A DNA stretch of 64,000 nt from Cantharellus purpuraceus (taxonomy: Eukaryota > Basidiomycota > Agaricomycetes > Cantharellales > Hydnaceae): assembly GCA_025174535.1 (NCBI GenBank), contig JALBUN010000001.1, positions 992,001 to 1,056,000 of the forward strand. The letters run 5' to 3'. A program made the position numbers and the translations under genes. This document shows, one piece after another, positions 9,150-21,100 of the stretch (its first letter is position 1; each line of letters begins with the position of its first letter). The notes beneath the pieces are model-generated. The model was given only the letters and a program-made list of their open reading frames with translations, did not search any database and was not told the origin of the DNA.

Positions 9150-11533
9150 TCACATCGCATCCACGGCCTCTGCCTGCCTCGCCCGCATCCATAGACCACC
9201 CTGTAAAAAAAAAAAAGGGGTGTCAAATTCAAAATTCAATCTCAAACGTTTAGGCTTGATCTCGGATCAGGTGAGCGGCCACTTACATCGGCATACATTG
9301 TGAGATGCGATCGCATAAAGCATTTCTCAACCGCCCGCCGCTTGTTCAGGGACGGCCCCGTCGAGGGGTCCTTCCATTTCTCTGGAATCCGCGTATGCGG
9401 CGGCTGGCACTCGGGCGCAAGCTCAATATGATCAAAGCGCTGCAACAAGCGCACAACGAAGAACGATGCCTCGTGGTAGGCGAATTGTTGCCCGAGACAC
9501 TGTTGGCACAAATAGCGGATGATGCATCATATACCATGGTTAGAGTGTGTTCTGTTGCGTGGTGCATCAGACGTACTATGCGCGGCCCAGCGTTGAAGGG
9601 GACAAATATGAACGGGTTCGATGTGTATATGTGAACCCGCGAGTCCAGCCATCGATCCGGGTCGTATTCGTGGGCGTCCGGGCCCCAATACTCTTCACTC
9701 CGCTGAAGATTCAGCACGGAGAATACGAGACTACATCAAAACGAAGATGACAATTCAGACAAACCAGTTTGGTGGGCTTCAACCCACCGAGTATTCGGCG
9801 GGACATAGATCTTCCCGCCATCATCATCAAACCATATGGTTTCATCAATCGTTTCGCGCATATTGAACGGCACTGCAACCACACCATCAACCAAAAACGC
9901 CGGCACAAGGTACCAGCGACATCTCGCACCAGGAGGAAACAGCCGTAGAGTCTCGTTAAGTACCGCCCTAAGATACCTCATACTCCGAAGTTCGTCATGG
10001 CTAGCGGGCATAAACGCCATGAAAGTTACCGGACTTGGTGCATATCTTACCTGGGGGTACGCACTCTTCCCACGGTTTCCAAGATCTCCTGCCTGAGACG
10101 ACCTAGAACCTCGGGATAACTTGCAAGTGCGTAGGCAACAAATGTCAAAAGTGACGCCGTCTACAAACGAACCATAGAATCCTGACACGCGGCATAGAGA
10201 TGAGAGGCACAACATACGGTATCACGCCCCGCCAACAGGATGTTGAGCGTCTCATCCACAATCATCTTCATATCTATCACGAAGCCTGTATTTAATCTTA
10301 AAAAAAACCGGAATGTACCGGATGCATACCGTCTGTGACATTTAAAAGATGGCCAAGAAGTGTTTCCTCGTCCGTGGCACCACCCAGACCTCGCTTGGTC
10401 ATGGCATTCCTCACAATAGGATCAAGGAAAGCCCTAATCTCCACCATATGTGCCCCTATTTTGTCGCTGAATATCTCTTGGAGCGGCCATATATTTCCAA
10501 GTTCCATACGAGACAGTAAAGCTACCTGGGCCGTGGCAAACGCCCGAGCAAAGCGCGTGCTTGCCGTGTCAGTAAAACCAGACTGTGCAGCAGAGTTGGG
10601 AACATTGTGAGGCATGGGGAGTGAAGAATCCAGACTGTTGACAGAGGCGCCGAGGAGAAATTCTGTGGCCGAATCAAGAGTGAAGCGTGCTGCAGCAGTG
10701 TCAACAATGGGACAAGCGCAAAAGCAGGAACTCATTCACAGACAAGGTCCTAGAGGTAGGTCTCAGGGATCGTCGTAGCAGATGCTGACAAAGGGGGCCA
10801 TACCTGAAAATCGACTGCCATGCCTGCATCGAAACGCTCCTGCATGTTTTGAAGCGCGGTGGCGGCCTTTCGCTCATACAGTAGCAAATCAGTCACTCTA
10901 TCCTTGGAGAAAAAGGGTCTGGTCACTGTGGGCACACGTTATTCGCGCGACGCGGGGTGCATAGTATACACACTACCGACTCTTTCGATGAAACTGCCAC
11001 ATGTCGCCATCACTATTAAAGACACCTACGCCCAACATGGATTTCATAATGTCATTAAACAAGGTCCCCTTGCGGTAGTTGTCAAAGTCGGTCGAGAGCA
11101 CCTTTTTGATGTTCTCGGGGTGCATGGTCAGAAAGCGAGAGTCGCCCAGGATTTCCAGGGTGCAGGTGGTGCTCGTGCCGCCTGGCACGAGATTGAACGC
11201 GCCGAGGACGGGGTCCCCGATGTAGTCGGACTTGTTGATCGTGAAGCCCTTGACCAGGAGGTCGAGGTTCCACGGGAGATAGCCATCGGCGCGGGGCGCG
11301 ACGCGTGCCCCCAGCCGCCGCGCTGCCAGGGCCACCTTGAAACGGGTCACACGAGAGAAGACATACTGGCAGACGGGGAGCGAGAAGAGATACACGCCGA
11401 GGAGTACGCGGGGTGTGACAGTGAGAGCGGACCAGCGTTGGGAGAGGAGGATGAGGAGGGCGTGCACGAGCAGTGGCGGGCCAAGGAGAACAGGGGTCAG
11501 AGTCGTGGCGACAAAGTGCAAGCCTGGGGTCAT
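9150..11533 (-). CDS. Cytochrome P450 monooxygenase, CYP63-like
   Basis: Eleven exons encode 598 residues: 10981-11533, 10804-10925, 10740-10749, 10330-10689, 10218-10285, 10051-10160, 9930-10000, 9788-9872, 9577-9730, 9287-9499 and 9150-9200. All junctions are phase-consistent. A hydrophobic N-terminal anchor is followed by the I-helix AGRDTT, the K-helix ETLR with LRLFPPVPFN, and the heme-binding [17 protein letters not shown], whose Cys is split off by an intron. These features and the length match CYP63 enzymes, known from white-rot fungi as membrane-bound oxidases of alkanes, fatty acids and aromatics. Exon 3 is only 10 nt and restores the conserved [15 protein letters not shown]. Intron 1 has the weak donor GTCGGT. 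The reductase partner would be encoded elsewhere. Confidence 0.9.
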
Positions 11534-12672
11534 TGTAGAGCACCGCAGCGGATCGCGACCGTGACTGCAATTGCCTGACGGGCGTCATCATCCTCTCTTC
11601 GGAGTTGCAATCACCCACCGCCCCGTCGGTGTCCCCGTCCTCGTCAGTACCGTCGTCAGCGTCGTTTCCAGCGTCGTCGTCGGCGCCGTCGTCAGCGCAA
11701 CCGTCGCAGACGTACAATAGCCACACCTCAGTCCAAGTAGCCCACGTAGCCCCACCATGGAACCGCCGGTACCATCACCGCTTACACACCCTGGGCCTGA
11801 AATATACCATGCCGAAGTCTTCCAAAAGACACCGATCCGTGCCTACTTACCTCATCGCCATGCCCTAATCAACCACACGTGTAATATCACGACATGCAAT
11901 ATCTCACACTGCCGCTCTTCGACAATTTGACACTTTTTTTGGGGGGGGGGGAGACAAAATATACTACGACAGAGGGGCAAGAAACAGCACAGGGTGACTA
12001 ACAACAACGCGGGGCAGGACACGGCACAAGAAAACATCAATCGACGGATGAATGCGTGGGAGGGCGAACAAGAACATGCGAAGAGACGGGTAAGAAGAGC
12101 TTGAACAAGGAGCGACACAGCCAGACGCGGGAGCTTAGTTAGCAATACAGATCTACACAATTAATTTTTTTCTTTTTGAGTGATTTTGCGGATGGAAAGT
12201 GGCGTTGTGGGCTATGAACCATTGCGACGGAGGGATGGGATGATGGACAAAAAACTGTGCGCGGTGGCGGCGTCCTTGTCGCGAATGCAGGAATGCAGAG
12301 ATGGAAAATATGTAGGATGGATGGGTGGATGTGATCAGGGCAGTAGTGGCGTGGCGTGGCGTGGGGAAGTAAGGGCTGGACGTTTACCCCTGTGATGCAT
12401 GTCCAGATACGATGCAACTGTCCTCGTTCGGTGCAGATGATGGAGTAGTGAGTAGTGCAGTGTGGGAGAAAGAAAAAAAAAAAAGGAAGTCCGGAATCTA
12501 TGGTGCGGTGAGGGAATGAGGAAGAATGCGATCATTGAAACGCGTGGGATTGAAACGATCGGGAAAATTGCAATGCAACGAATCCATGCGACTTGAATGG
12601 GGGGAGGAAAGAAACAAAGAAAAACACAAACAATGAGAAAGGTCAGACATGAGCCAATCCACCCCGCGACCT
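11534..12672. other. Intergenic between P450 start and RRM gene end, with simple repeats
   Basis: This is the presumed P450 promoter and the 3-prime flank of the RRM gene, both on the minus strand. It contains a CGTC-rich imperfect triplet tract (about 11,620-11,715), a poly-G run of about 11 bases (11,940-11,950), a three-unit GGCGT repeat near 12,347-12,365 and a poly-A stretch near 12,473-12,484. No coding exon fits either neighbour. Confidence 0.6.
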
Positions 12673-15600
12673 TCAGTTCCATTGTGAAACGGCTTGTCCA
12701 GACGCATTCCCCGACGTCCCCGCCAGCTGCGCAGGCAACGCACTCTGAGGCTTCATCTGCCAGTGCGCATCCACGCTCACAGGAAACGTCTGCTCCCCCA
12801 CGCCATTCATCCCCCCAGAGCCCCCGACCCCCCGTCGCGGATGCCCCCCGCGTCCTTCGCGCGATCCCGCACCCCCAGACATACGATGCTGCTGATGGCC
12901 ATACTCCCCATTCCCACGCCGATTACCATTCTTCATCGGCGTCGAATGCATAGCGGCGCCATCATACATCCCGTACATCCCCCCAGCCCGCGTCGCGCCG
13001 ACCGACGCGGAAGCCGTCTGGCCGGGATAATACGGACTGGGAGCGGGATACGGCGGCGGCGCAGACGAGGGCGGTTGGGCGGGATATGCAGCGCCCGGGG
13101 GCGGCGCCGTGATCCACCCGTTCCCCGCCAACGGCACTGTCTGCGTGTGCGTGTGCGTGTGCTGGTGTGCGTGCTGAGACGCCTGTCCCGTCACAGACGC
13201 TGGCGGAGGCGGTATCATCATCGTCTGCTGTATCGGAAACGGTACGGGGTACAATTGCGGATGTGGCGCTATATTCTGCCAGTGTCCAATAGTCGACGTG
13301 CCGGACTGCGATCCATGCGCCTGAGACTGGTCCACCGACGTCCCCGCCGTGGACATGTACTGCCCTAGTCTTTCGGGGGGATAGACGGGGATGAAGATTC
13401 CGCCAGGCTCCCGCTGGATATACCCTGTAGGCCGCACAGGTGGCGCCGCCAGTTCCACGCCTGGAGGAGGGTTGAACCAGGGTACGAACGGAACCACGTT
13501 CTGAATGTATGTAAATAAATATAAATATAACAAATAATAATCTCGACGAACCCTGTACAACGCTGCCATCCACGGATACGGGCTCGACCCATCAGCGGCG
13601 GGCTGGCCGGCAACCTGCTGGGGATAATACCCATACGGAGCATACGGCGCGGGGGGCATCGCATAAGGCGGGATCCACGACGGCGTCTGCGCATAATACC
13701 CATTATTCGCCGGCGCAGAACCAGCCGACGACGGTGCATACACAGACGCCGCATCAGGATTCGACGGTGGAGGCGTAGACGTCACCGTCTGCGAGTCTGG
13801 CTCCGACCGAACCTCCTGACACATCGACTCGGCGGCGGACGTTAGCGTCGTCTGCGTAACGGTGACGTCTGCAAATGTGAGCGTTGTGTCCGCAGAATGG
13901 TTCTGTACCTCCATGCTGGCATCCGGGGCACCATCCGAGCAAGACGACCCGGTAGACCCCGCTTCGTGCTTCGTCTGCATATCCCTAAACGCCGCGTCCG
14001 CGTGCCCTCCCACATTCGACTCGGCCGCCCCATAAAATGAACTGGGATTCGCCCCGTGCTTCCCTTCGCGGCTTGCCCCCTCCGATGTAGTCTCCAAGTC
14101 CTCATGCTGGACACCATCTACACTCTCCGAATCCTGAACTCTCCCTGCCCCAGGGGCAGACGCAAACCTAACATGCCCATTCTCATCCGGGTCACTTCCT
14201 CCCTCGACGCTATAATGTATTTCACCCGTGGAACTATCGCGATCAAATTCGACGGGACCACGATCAGTGCGTAAAAGCCCTTGGTTGAAACGCCCTCGAC
14301 CGCGGTATCCCCATCTCTTGGGAGGATTGGAATCGCGCATCTGTACCTTGATCTTGCGATCATCATAAACGCGGAGATGCTTCAAAATTTCACAATCAGT
14401 AGATGGCGATGAATTATATAACAAGACACTACCTCTTCTTTAATCGCTTTATGCGATGCCTCATAATCCGTGAACTTGACAAACGCAAACGCACGTCGAT
14501 GCATGGGAGCTAAAAACCCGTGACATCAAAAAATAACACTCTAAAAACACCATTGCTCACCATGAAGTCCTGGCCTCACAAACCTCACCTCCTCAATCGT
14601 ACCATACTTACCAAACACACTCCTCAACCTATCCTCATCCCAACTATCCATATCCAACCCACCTATAAATAGCTCCCGCCCATCAGACACCTTCACATTC
14701 GGCTGCATTTCCTCGAACCCATGCCTCATGGGAAACGCATGCGGCGTGACATACGGCGCAAACGGCTGCGGAACCATATACCCCTGCCGCGGCGCGATCG
14801 TCGTGGCCATGTACCCCGGTACAGCGCCGTAAGGCACATTGTACCCCTGCGCAGGCACATATACGGCGGCGGCGTCCTTCCTCATCTCGTCCGCTGCGGG
14901 GTATCCTCCCGAGGGCGTGCGGGGCGTAACGGGAAATCCGGGGGTGATCGGCGAGGGCTCGACGACGGACTCGAGATCGGGCGTGTGCGGGACGGCTGAG
15001 ATGGGGGTGTTGGGCTCCTCTGTGTGTGTCTGTGAGGCATCCACTGTGGTGGAAATCGGAGGGGGAGACGGTGGGCCAGAGCGTACGCTGCTAATGCGGG
15101 TGAGGATCTTGCACCACACGATAGAGCAATTCACAACAAATGTTACTTACAAGCTCCTCCTTCCCAGCCAAACACCCTTTTTACCTCTTCCACGGCCGAC
15201 TGAGACGCCACTGCCATCACCACTCAACGGGGGAAAATCACTTTCAGAAAAAGTGATCGAGTTTTGTTGCTCCGCCTTGGGAATCGCCGCAGCCTGGGCT
15301 TGCGAACGTGCTCCAGCAGCCATCGGCACGACAGGCCACTGGGAGGCTGGCCCCCTTTCTGCATCGTGTGACGCTTGGAGGTGGGGAAGGGCGACGTTGG
15401 CATTGTTGGGCCTCGACGGCGTCGACGGATGAGAAGGCTGTGCGCAGAACCCAGAGGAGGTGCGTGAGTGTCCATAGGGCCCGTATTGTGAGTAGGGCGG
15501 CTGGTGAGGCCTGCCAAAGGTATGCGACCAACATACAAAAAGGGTAGGGACGTATTGAAGAGCCTGAAAAATCGGGTACGGCACGTCAGAATCACCAATA

Positions 15601-17186
15601 GACACGGAGGTCGGGAGAAGTGCAAAGAGAATTCATACTTGCCGTAATGGCAGACACTGCATCATTTCTATGCTCCCATTTCACCGCCCACATGGGTCGA
15701 CGAGGTCGAGCCTGCTCCGGGTCTTCGTCTCCACCATCCTTGATGGACGCTGACGCCGACCCGCCACGCATAAATGCGCCTTCTTCGCCGGACTGAGGTT
15801 CCGAGGCAAATGGCGTCGCACGCTGGGGTGGAGGTTGAGCATTGGTTTCAAAGGGCGTTATGAACTCGAGCGGGCCAAACGCTTCCAAGAGAAGCTTTAG
15901 AGACTGGGACAAGAGGGTCAGTCAATGGTCACGAAGCATATATCCTATTTTGTTTAAAGGGGGCGTAATAAACGGCTCACCTTGATGTCGCCATCCTTGA
16001 TGCCACTCGGGAAGAGTATGCCTGGGCCAGAGAGGGGGTCATCTGGGCGGGGAGGTGTATAATTGGGCAGCTGAACGGGATCAGAGGAGAGCGCCTCGTT
16101 GCCGTGAGTGACTTGGATGTATCTGAAAGGGTATCAAGCGTCAACGACGACCGAGACAATGAACAAAGGAAGGGATGCCGCGACAGATGACACAAGAGAG
16201 GGTGGCACCGGCGTACAGCGTGAACGTGGGACAACATACTTTGTGCCACGACACCTCCTCAGCCTAAACGGAGTGTCTTCCGTCCTGGCCTGGGAGCTGG
16301 CTTGTGTTAAATGAGGTGAGGTGGGGGCGGGTCTCCAAGAGACGAGGAGGGTGCGAAAGGCCCTTGCTTTCTCGCAGCGAATGTAGCGGTCCATGAACGG
16401 AGACAAGGCGCACGCAGCGATGAGGTCGGATGCTTGGGAAGAAGACTGAAAAGAAGGTCAGATCGATAAGACGTGGTGTCAAAGAAGACGGATGGACGCG
16501 AAATTAGACGACCAATCGATAGGAAGCTTCCGCCATTGAGTGGACTGTCAGGTCGCACTTTGGCACTTGCAGTGGGATATAAGACACACGTGAAGCGCAC
16601 ACATACCTCGACTTGCACGAACGCGCAGACGGTGCCACGATTGTCCCTGATGAGTTTGATGTGCTTAATATTTGCATGCTGAGACAAGTGCTCGGACAAA
16701 AGAGTCTGGAGTTCTGCCTCTGGGACCTGGGAGGGGAGGCTATGAAGAAGAGAAGTCAGTGGTAGCTACGGCGTAAAGGAAGAGCCCCCCGGGGGAACAG
16801 GGTTATATTAATGAAGACCAGCGCGCGGGATGCGAGCGACGAATGGGCAGCAGGGGAACACGAGGCGTGCACGTGACTCGGGGTAGGACGTACCTCGCTA
16901 CAAACACGCTCGCGTCGTGTGGCATTCGGGCTTGTATAGGCGACGACGTATCCATGCCGCCTTGTCCCACCGTCGAAGACGTCGACGGCGCATACTCTCC
17001 ATCCGTCCGCTCTTTCTCCGCTGCGCCGTGCGTCGCGTCGCCGTTGCGAGCCTCGGCGGCGGCGGTGGCAGCGCGAGGGTGAGGGGCGACTTGGAGGCTG
17101 GGAACGAGTGGGGGACCTGAGGAGGGTGTCTCAACGAGCGAGTCGTAGCGGGTGCCCCAGGCGCGACGAGGAGGGGGAGAGGGCAT
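12673..17186 (-). CDS. Large multi-RRM RNA-binding protein
   Basis: Ten exons encode about 1,236 residues: 16894-17186, 16607-16739, 16240-16445, 15981-16122, 15643-15903, 15151-15563, 14561-15090, 14433-14509, 13552-14379 and 12673-13500. RRM1 starts at VFVASLP (about residue 92) with the RNP1-like GTVCAFVQV. A degenerate RRM2 covers about 259-345 (SLKLLLEAFGPLEF to WAVKWEHR). A canonical RRM3 near 620-685 has ELFIGGL and RRAFAFVKF. The rest is disordered: Pro/Ser-rich linkers, a DFPPLSG motif, a His-Thr run and a Gly/Arg-rich tail. The first intron of the last third (13501-13551) is 51 nt without a stop. Intron 5 uses a GC donor. Role inferred: mRNA binding or post-transcriptional control; the exact ortholog was not identified. 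Confidence 0.8.
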
Positions 17187-17819
17187 CGTCGTGGGGTGGT
17201 GGCAGTATAGGGGGGGTTGAATAAAAGAGGGATCAAGGTGGAAGCAGGAAGATGAAAATGTTTACCAGCGCAGTTTAGTCGATTTTTAAAGCGATTGGCC
17301 GGTTACGAAAGACAAGCTCTCAATATACTCTCTAGCCGATTCCAACAAAAAACTCTCCAGAAACTCAAATTTTCCCCAGATCCACCCAATATGCTTTAGG
17401 ATATAAAGTCAATCCGGTGCCATGCATCTGCCAAGGCGCGCGCAATGCTGAGCGCTGTCCCAGCTCCAAGTCCCAGACGCAACCTACATTTCAGCCAGGG
17501 AGCACACAGATGCGATAGCTACAGCCTAGGAGGTCATGGAGCCAGCAGAGATCCGCATGAAACTCATATCGCTTGACAAGACCACTTTGAGGCACATTAG
17601 TCTACTTGCAGCCGAGCAGCCAAGCAGCAGGGGGTCGTAGCAGACAGCGAGCGAGAACTCATACCAACAAGGTCGCATAAATTCTGACACTTTCTTGATG
17701 GTAAAGACGATTATTTCTGCTCAGAAGCTCACTGGTGATTACGCAATACCGGTCGCTTACATACTCCGCCCAGTTTTTCCACAGCACCTTTGCACACATA
17801 AACCTGATACACACACAAG
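17187..17819. promoter_or_regulatory. Shared upstream region of the RRM gene and RPB6
   Basis: This 633-bp stretch separates two divergent start codons (RRM gene on minus, RPB6 on plus), so it must hold both promoters. No convincing TATA box or named factor site was found near either start. No ORF or RNA gene is supported here. Confidence 0.5.
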
Positions 17820-18472
17820 ATGTCAGACGACGGCAACGAGTACTTGGGGTACGTCGTTCATCCACGCCACGCACTCCACCATCCTCTTACTCCTCCCTTT
17901 ACAGCTTCTACGACGACCCACCCTTTGTACCTATCCATCTTCTCATCCCCCATTCACCCTCCGCTCACCCCCTGCGTAGGAAGAGCCCGAATTCTACCCC
18001 CAGGAGCAAGACGGCGAGACTCAGGAGGATGGCACCACCCAGACGATTGACGAAATTCCGGACCCTCCCTACACCAGGAAAGCCAATTTCGGCACAGCAT
18101 CACAAGATCAGGCGCAAGCGACGACGACGACAGATGGTGCGGCACCCGTGCAGGAAGAGCGGCAGCCAAACAAGGTCAGGGTGACAACCCCCTACCTGAC
18201 AAAATACGAGCGGGCTAGAGTGTTGGGTACACGAGCGTTGCAGATCAGGTGCGTCGCCTGTGCCCCGCCACATGGGCTCGTTCACTAAGGACCCTTGCTC
18301 GTGGTCATGTAGCATGAATGCTCCCGTCCTCGTGCCGTTGGATGGCGAATCGGACGCATTGCAGATCGCGATCAAGGAGCTCGCCCAGGGGAAGACGCCA
18401 CTCATCATTCGGAGATACCTGCCGGACGGCAGTTTTGAGGACTGGAGCGTGTCAGAATTGATCAGCGAGTAG
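17820..18472 (+). CDS. RPB6: RNA polymerase I/II/III common subunit Rpb6 (RPABC2)
   Basis: Four exons, 17820-17848, 17905-17926, 17980-18248 and 18313-18472, encode 159 residues, close to the 155 of the yeast protein. The N-terminal half is acidic and disordered ([17 protein letters not shown], then EDG-rich). The C-terminal half carries the highly conserved [20 protein letters not shown], then [21 protein letters not shown] and [17 protein letters not shown]. Rpb6 is shared by all three nuclear RNA polymerases and holds the clamp and shelf together in the nucleus. Exon 2 is just 22 nt. The C-terminal exon joins at the ATC AG|C ATG junction giving QISMN. Confidence 0.95.
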
Positions 18473-19057
18473 AGGGTGTAAAAGGTGACTTTGGCGGTGG
18501 AGTTGGAGATCTCTTGATATCGTGATGTACTTCTGATTCTGCTTTCGACATGTTAACAAGCGATTTTGTCAGGACGGCAGGTTATATCGTAGGGCTAGAC
18601 AAGACGGGTGATTTGCCTCCAACTCATGGCAGCCTTCATCCTTGCACACGATGCGCTTCTAAATCATTCTTATCCCGTCAAAGGAGTCTCGGATGATCCT
18701 GGAAGAACTGGTACCGACATGTCTTCCATGCATCCGCTGAAAATGCTGTTTTAATCATTATCAATGATATGAGTTATTCTCAAGAGGCTGATGAATGTAG
18801 CCGTAAATCTCTAGTGTCAGGTCATCGTCACTTAGTCTATTGTATTCAGCTTTGAGCAACACGATCTACTATCACCAAACACCAATACGTTCCTCATTCC
18901 ACATAGACCCTCTCTGGACGTTCCTTTTACAAGAAAACCGCCCCCAGCCTGACTCGACAACTTCCTGGCCCGAGCGCACTGATTACATAACCCATGCAAC
19001 ACGCCCAACCTAACACACTCCACCGCTGCCGCGCATCTGGCGCCCATGGCATCGTTT
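18473..19057. other. Intergenic between RPB6 and U6
   Basis: Contains the RPB6 3-prime end and the upstream region of the U6 gene. I found no clear TATA box at about -30 of U6. No coding region is supported; small frames on the minus strand are antisense to neighbouring noncoding sequence. Confidence 0.5.
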
Positions 19058-19081
19058 GTCCCCTTCGGGGTGACATACGAA

Positions 19082-19112
<31 letters not shown>

Positions 19113-19173
19113 GGCCCCTGCACAAGGATGACACGCTTCTCCAGAGTGGACGACCTTCGGGTCGCAATATTTA
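19058..19173 (+). ncRNA. U6 spliceosomal snRNA
   Basis: The central core is unmistakable: ATTGGAACGATACAGAGAAG followed by ATTAGCATGGCCCCTGCACA and AGGATGACACGC. It includes the ACAGAGA box (19096-19102) that pairs with the 5-prime splice site and the catalytic AGC triad (19108-19110) at the base of the internal stem-loop. The 5-prime end forms a short hairpin with a UUCG loop (19061-19071). After the core, 19151-19164 forms a perfect 5-bp stem CGACC/GGTCG capped by another UUCG tetraloop. The exact ends were inferred, about plus or minus 5 nt. No intron interrupts the conserved core, although some fungal U6 genes have one. Confidence 0.95.
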
Positions 19174-19178
19174 TTTTA

Positions 19179-19184
19179 TTTTTT
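19179..19184 (+). terminator. Pol III T-run terminator of U6
   Basis: A run of six T residues follows AT-rich sequence just after the U6 3-prime hairpin, the usual stop signal for RNA polymerase III. A shorter T4 run at 19174-19177 precedes it. Confidence 0.75.
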
Positions 19185-20559
19185 ATCGTCTTTTTGTTGA
19201 CGGCAGTGATGACTTTGGCTTGTAGGTGGTAAGTATAGTTCAGATCATGTTGGCAATCTTCTCAAGCAATACAACTACCAGATCATAGGTATCTACGGCA
19301 GGTGATCCACTTGCAGGCAACAGACCTCTCGTAGATAAACGATATTGGCCAAGTGAGTCTAATATACCCGTCGAACATGGTTTATTTTCTACATCTTCGG
19401 ATCAAGAACACGTTAGACAAGCAATTCGTTCCCCCATGCATGAAGCGTATAGTAGCGAGAGTACTGCCTGCCCTATGTACCGCTGGTTTGCACGCTTATT
19501 TCCGAATCGTCTTAACTTGTCTGGAAATCAATTCAACCCCCAATGGCCAGTGCGGATCCCCTCATACTTCCATCATCCGCAAATGTCGAGCCCTTTAGAA
19601 ACGATATATCCGGAGTAACCCATGCTAACATTATTATATTGTACGTATGTTTTTTGAGATTGGTGTCATCGGTCATTGGCTTCATTTCCTAGATATCATG
19701 TGGGTACTATTGAACCTCGCCTCTGGCTCTCCTGTTGCACGTACGTACGTGGTGATGTTCTTTTGAATACGGGGTTGCTGCTCTTACGATCACTTGTCAG
19801 GTGCTACTCTATGCCACTGGATACCGCCCATATTCACCAACACTAGGGCATAGGTATAAAGGCCATGGGTGAGTGGCAACCTGATGCGCTCACTTTCTCC
19901 CTCGTACTCCATAGCTCACGATCAAGCGCTGCTTATTGCTTCGTTTCCCCAAACCACACGCCTCGCCATTGTCTTACCTCTCCTTACATTTGTTTAGTGT
20001 ATACACCGGTGGTTGTGCCGATGTCAGTATGCGACTTGTCTTGCACACAACCACTCACTCTCAACCACTCACTCTCATGTCTTCCTTCATCAGCCACGGT
20101 CGCGGGTATACCACAACCTCGCGAGGTGCGAGTATGAACACGTGTATCCGTCTCTCTTAGTGAGCAGGGCACACAGTTCAGATACATGGAACCCGGTATG
20201 AAATATCGGGATCCCGCGGGTCAAGTGCCCAGCTGCTGCACTGAAAACCTCGGTGTCCGGCGCAGCGATAATCTCTTCAGTAACGAGATAATCGCAAGGT
20301 TCTGATCTGGTAAATCCGGAACATGCTCGAGGCCAGCATTGATCATTGTAGACAGCTTTAGAATGGTCGAAGAGACTCTCGTTGTCAGACGTGTAGTCTA
20401 TTATGTCTTCTCTGGCAGTATACTATTGCAAAGCGATTTCAAACCACCGAATATATGCTGAACGGTGAAAGCCTTGGGAGCATGTCCTCCTGTGGTGGTC
20501 ATACCTGAAGCAGGCCAGGATTAAACCCCTGCCTAGTCGCAACCCTAAATTGTCAGAGC
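19185..20559. other. Intergenic, nothing recognised
   Basis: About 1.4 kb between U6 and the kinase relic. Plus-strand frames at 19353-19598 and 19865-20160 carry no motif and overlap antisense frames. No RNA gene was seen. Confidence 0.4.
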
Positions 20560-21100
20560 CCATGGAATGATCTTCAGGCAATACTGTTCTCATGGGTTCT
20601 CAAGTACCTCCTCAAAGTCTGGGATGTGGAGGACTGACGAAAGCATGACCCACGCAAATGGCTCTAGGTCGTCGACCATAGTGCATGGCACGTCATACCC
20701 AATGTGTCAAGCATTGATCAGCGACTGAGACATCGGGAGCGTGCCCTAGAGGCGTGCTAGCAGAGAAGTGATCAGGAATATCTCCATCAACTGAATGATG
20801 GCTCACTAATCACAATCTTTATCTCTCCAGAAATTGCCTGACCGCCATTGTAAATGAATCAAAAGTACTGAGTCATGTTTTCTGTGTCACGGAAACAAGA
20901 AAAGATGTGGGACACTGTGAGCAGAGAGAATGGTGTGTACACTTTCACAGGGCTCCGAGTTTCTCCCGCCATTAACATGATGTTCCCCATGCTCACATTA
21001 CGATGCAACCAGGTTTTGCATGTTATGCGCGCCCTAGAAATTGTGGTCCAGTTTCGAATGTAACTCAACGGCTCGAGGGTCAAGCGTATGGCACCGGGGA
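20560..21100 (-). pseudogene. Decayed FunK1-type fungal protein kinase
   Basis: Minus-strand translation shows two hallmark blocks of the FunK1 kinase family, which is expanded in agaricomycetes. One is LHRNVSMGNIMLM (about 20,975-21,013), corresponding to the usual catalytic loop HRDVSxGN. The other, about 20,600-20,725, reads PMSQSLINA-stop-HIGYDVP and then VDDLEPFAWVML, corresponding to the MS-DDLE block. The catalytic Asp is replaced by Asn and a TGA stop replaces an expected Trp codon, and the segments are in different frames. No intact N-lobe was found. The locus is therefore a relic, not an active kinase. Confidence 0.6.
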
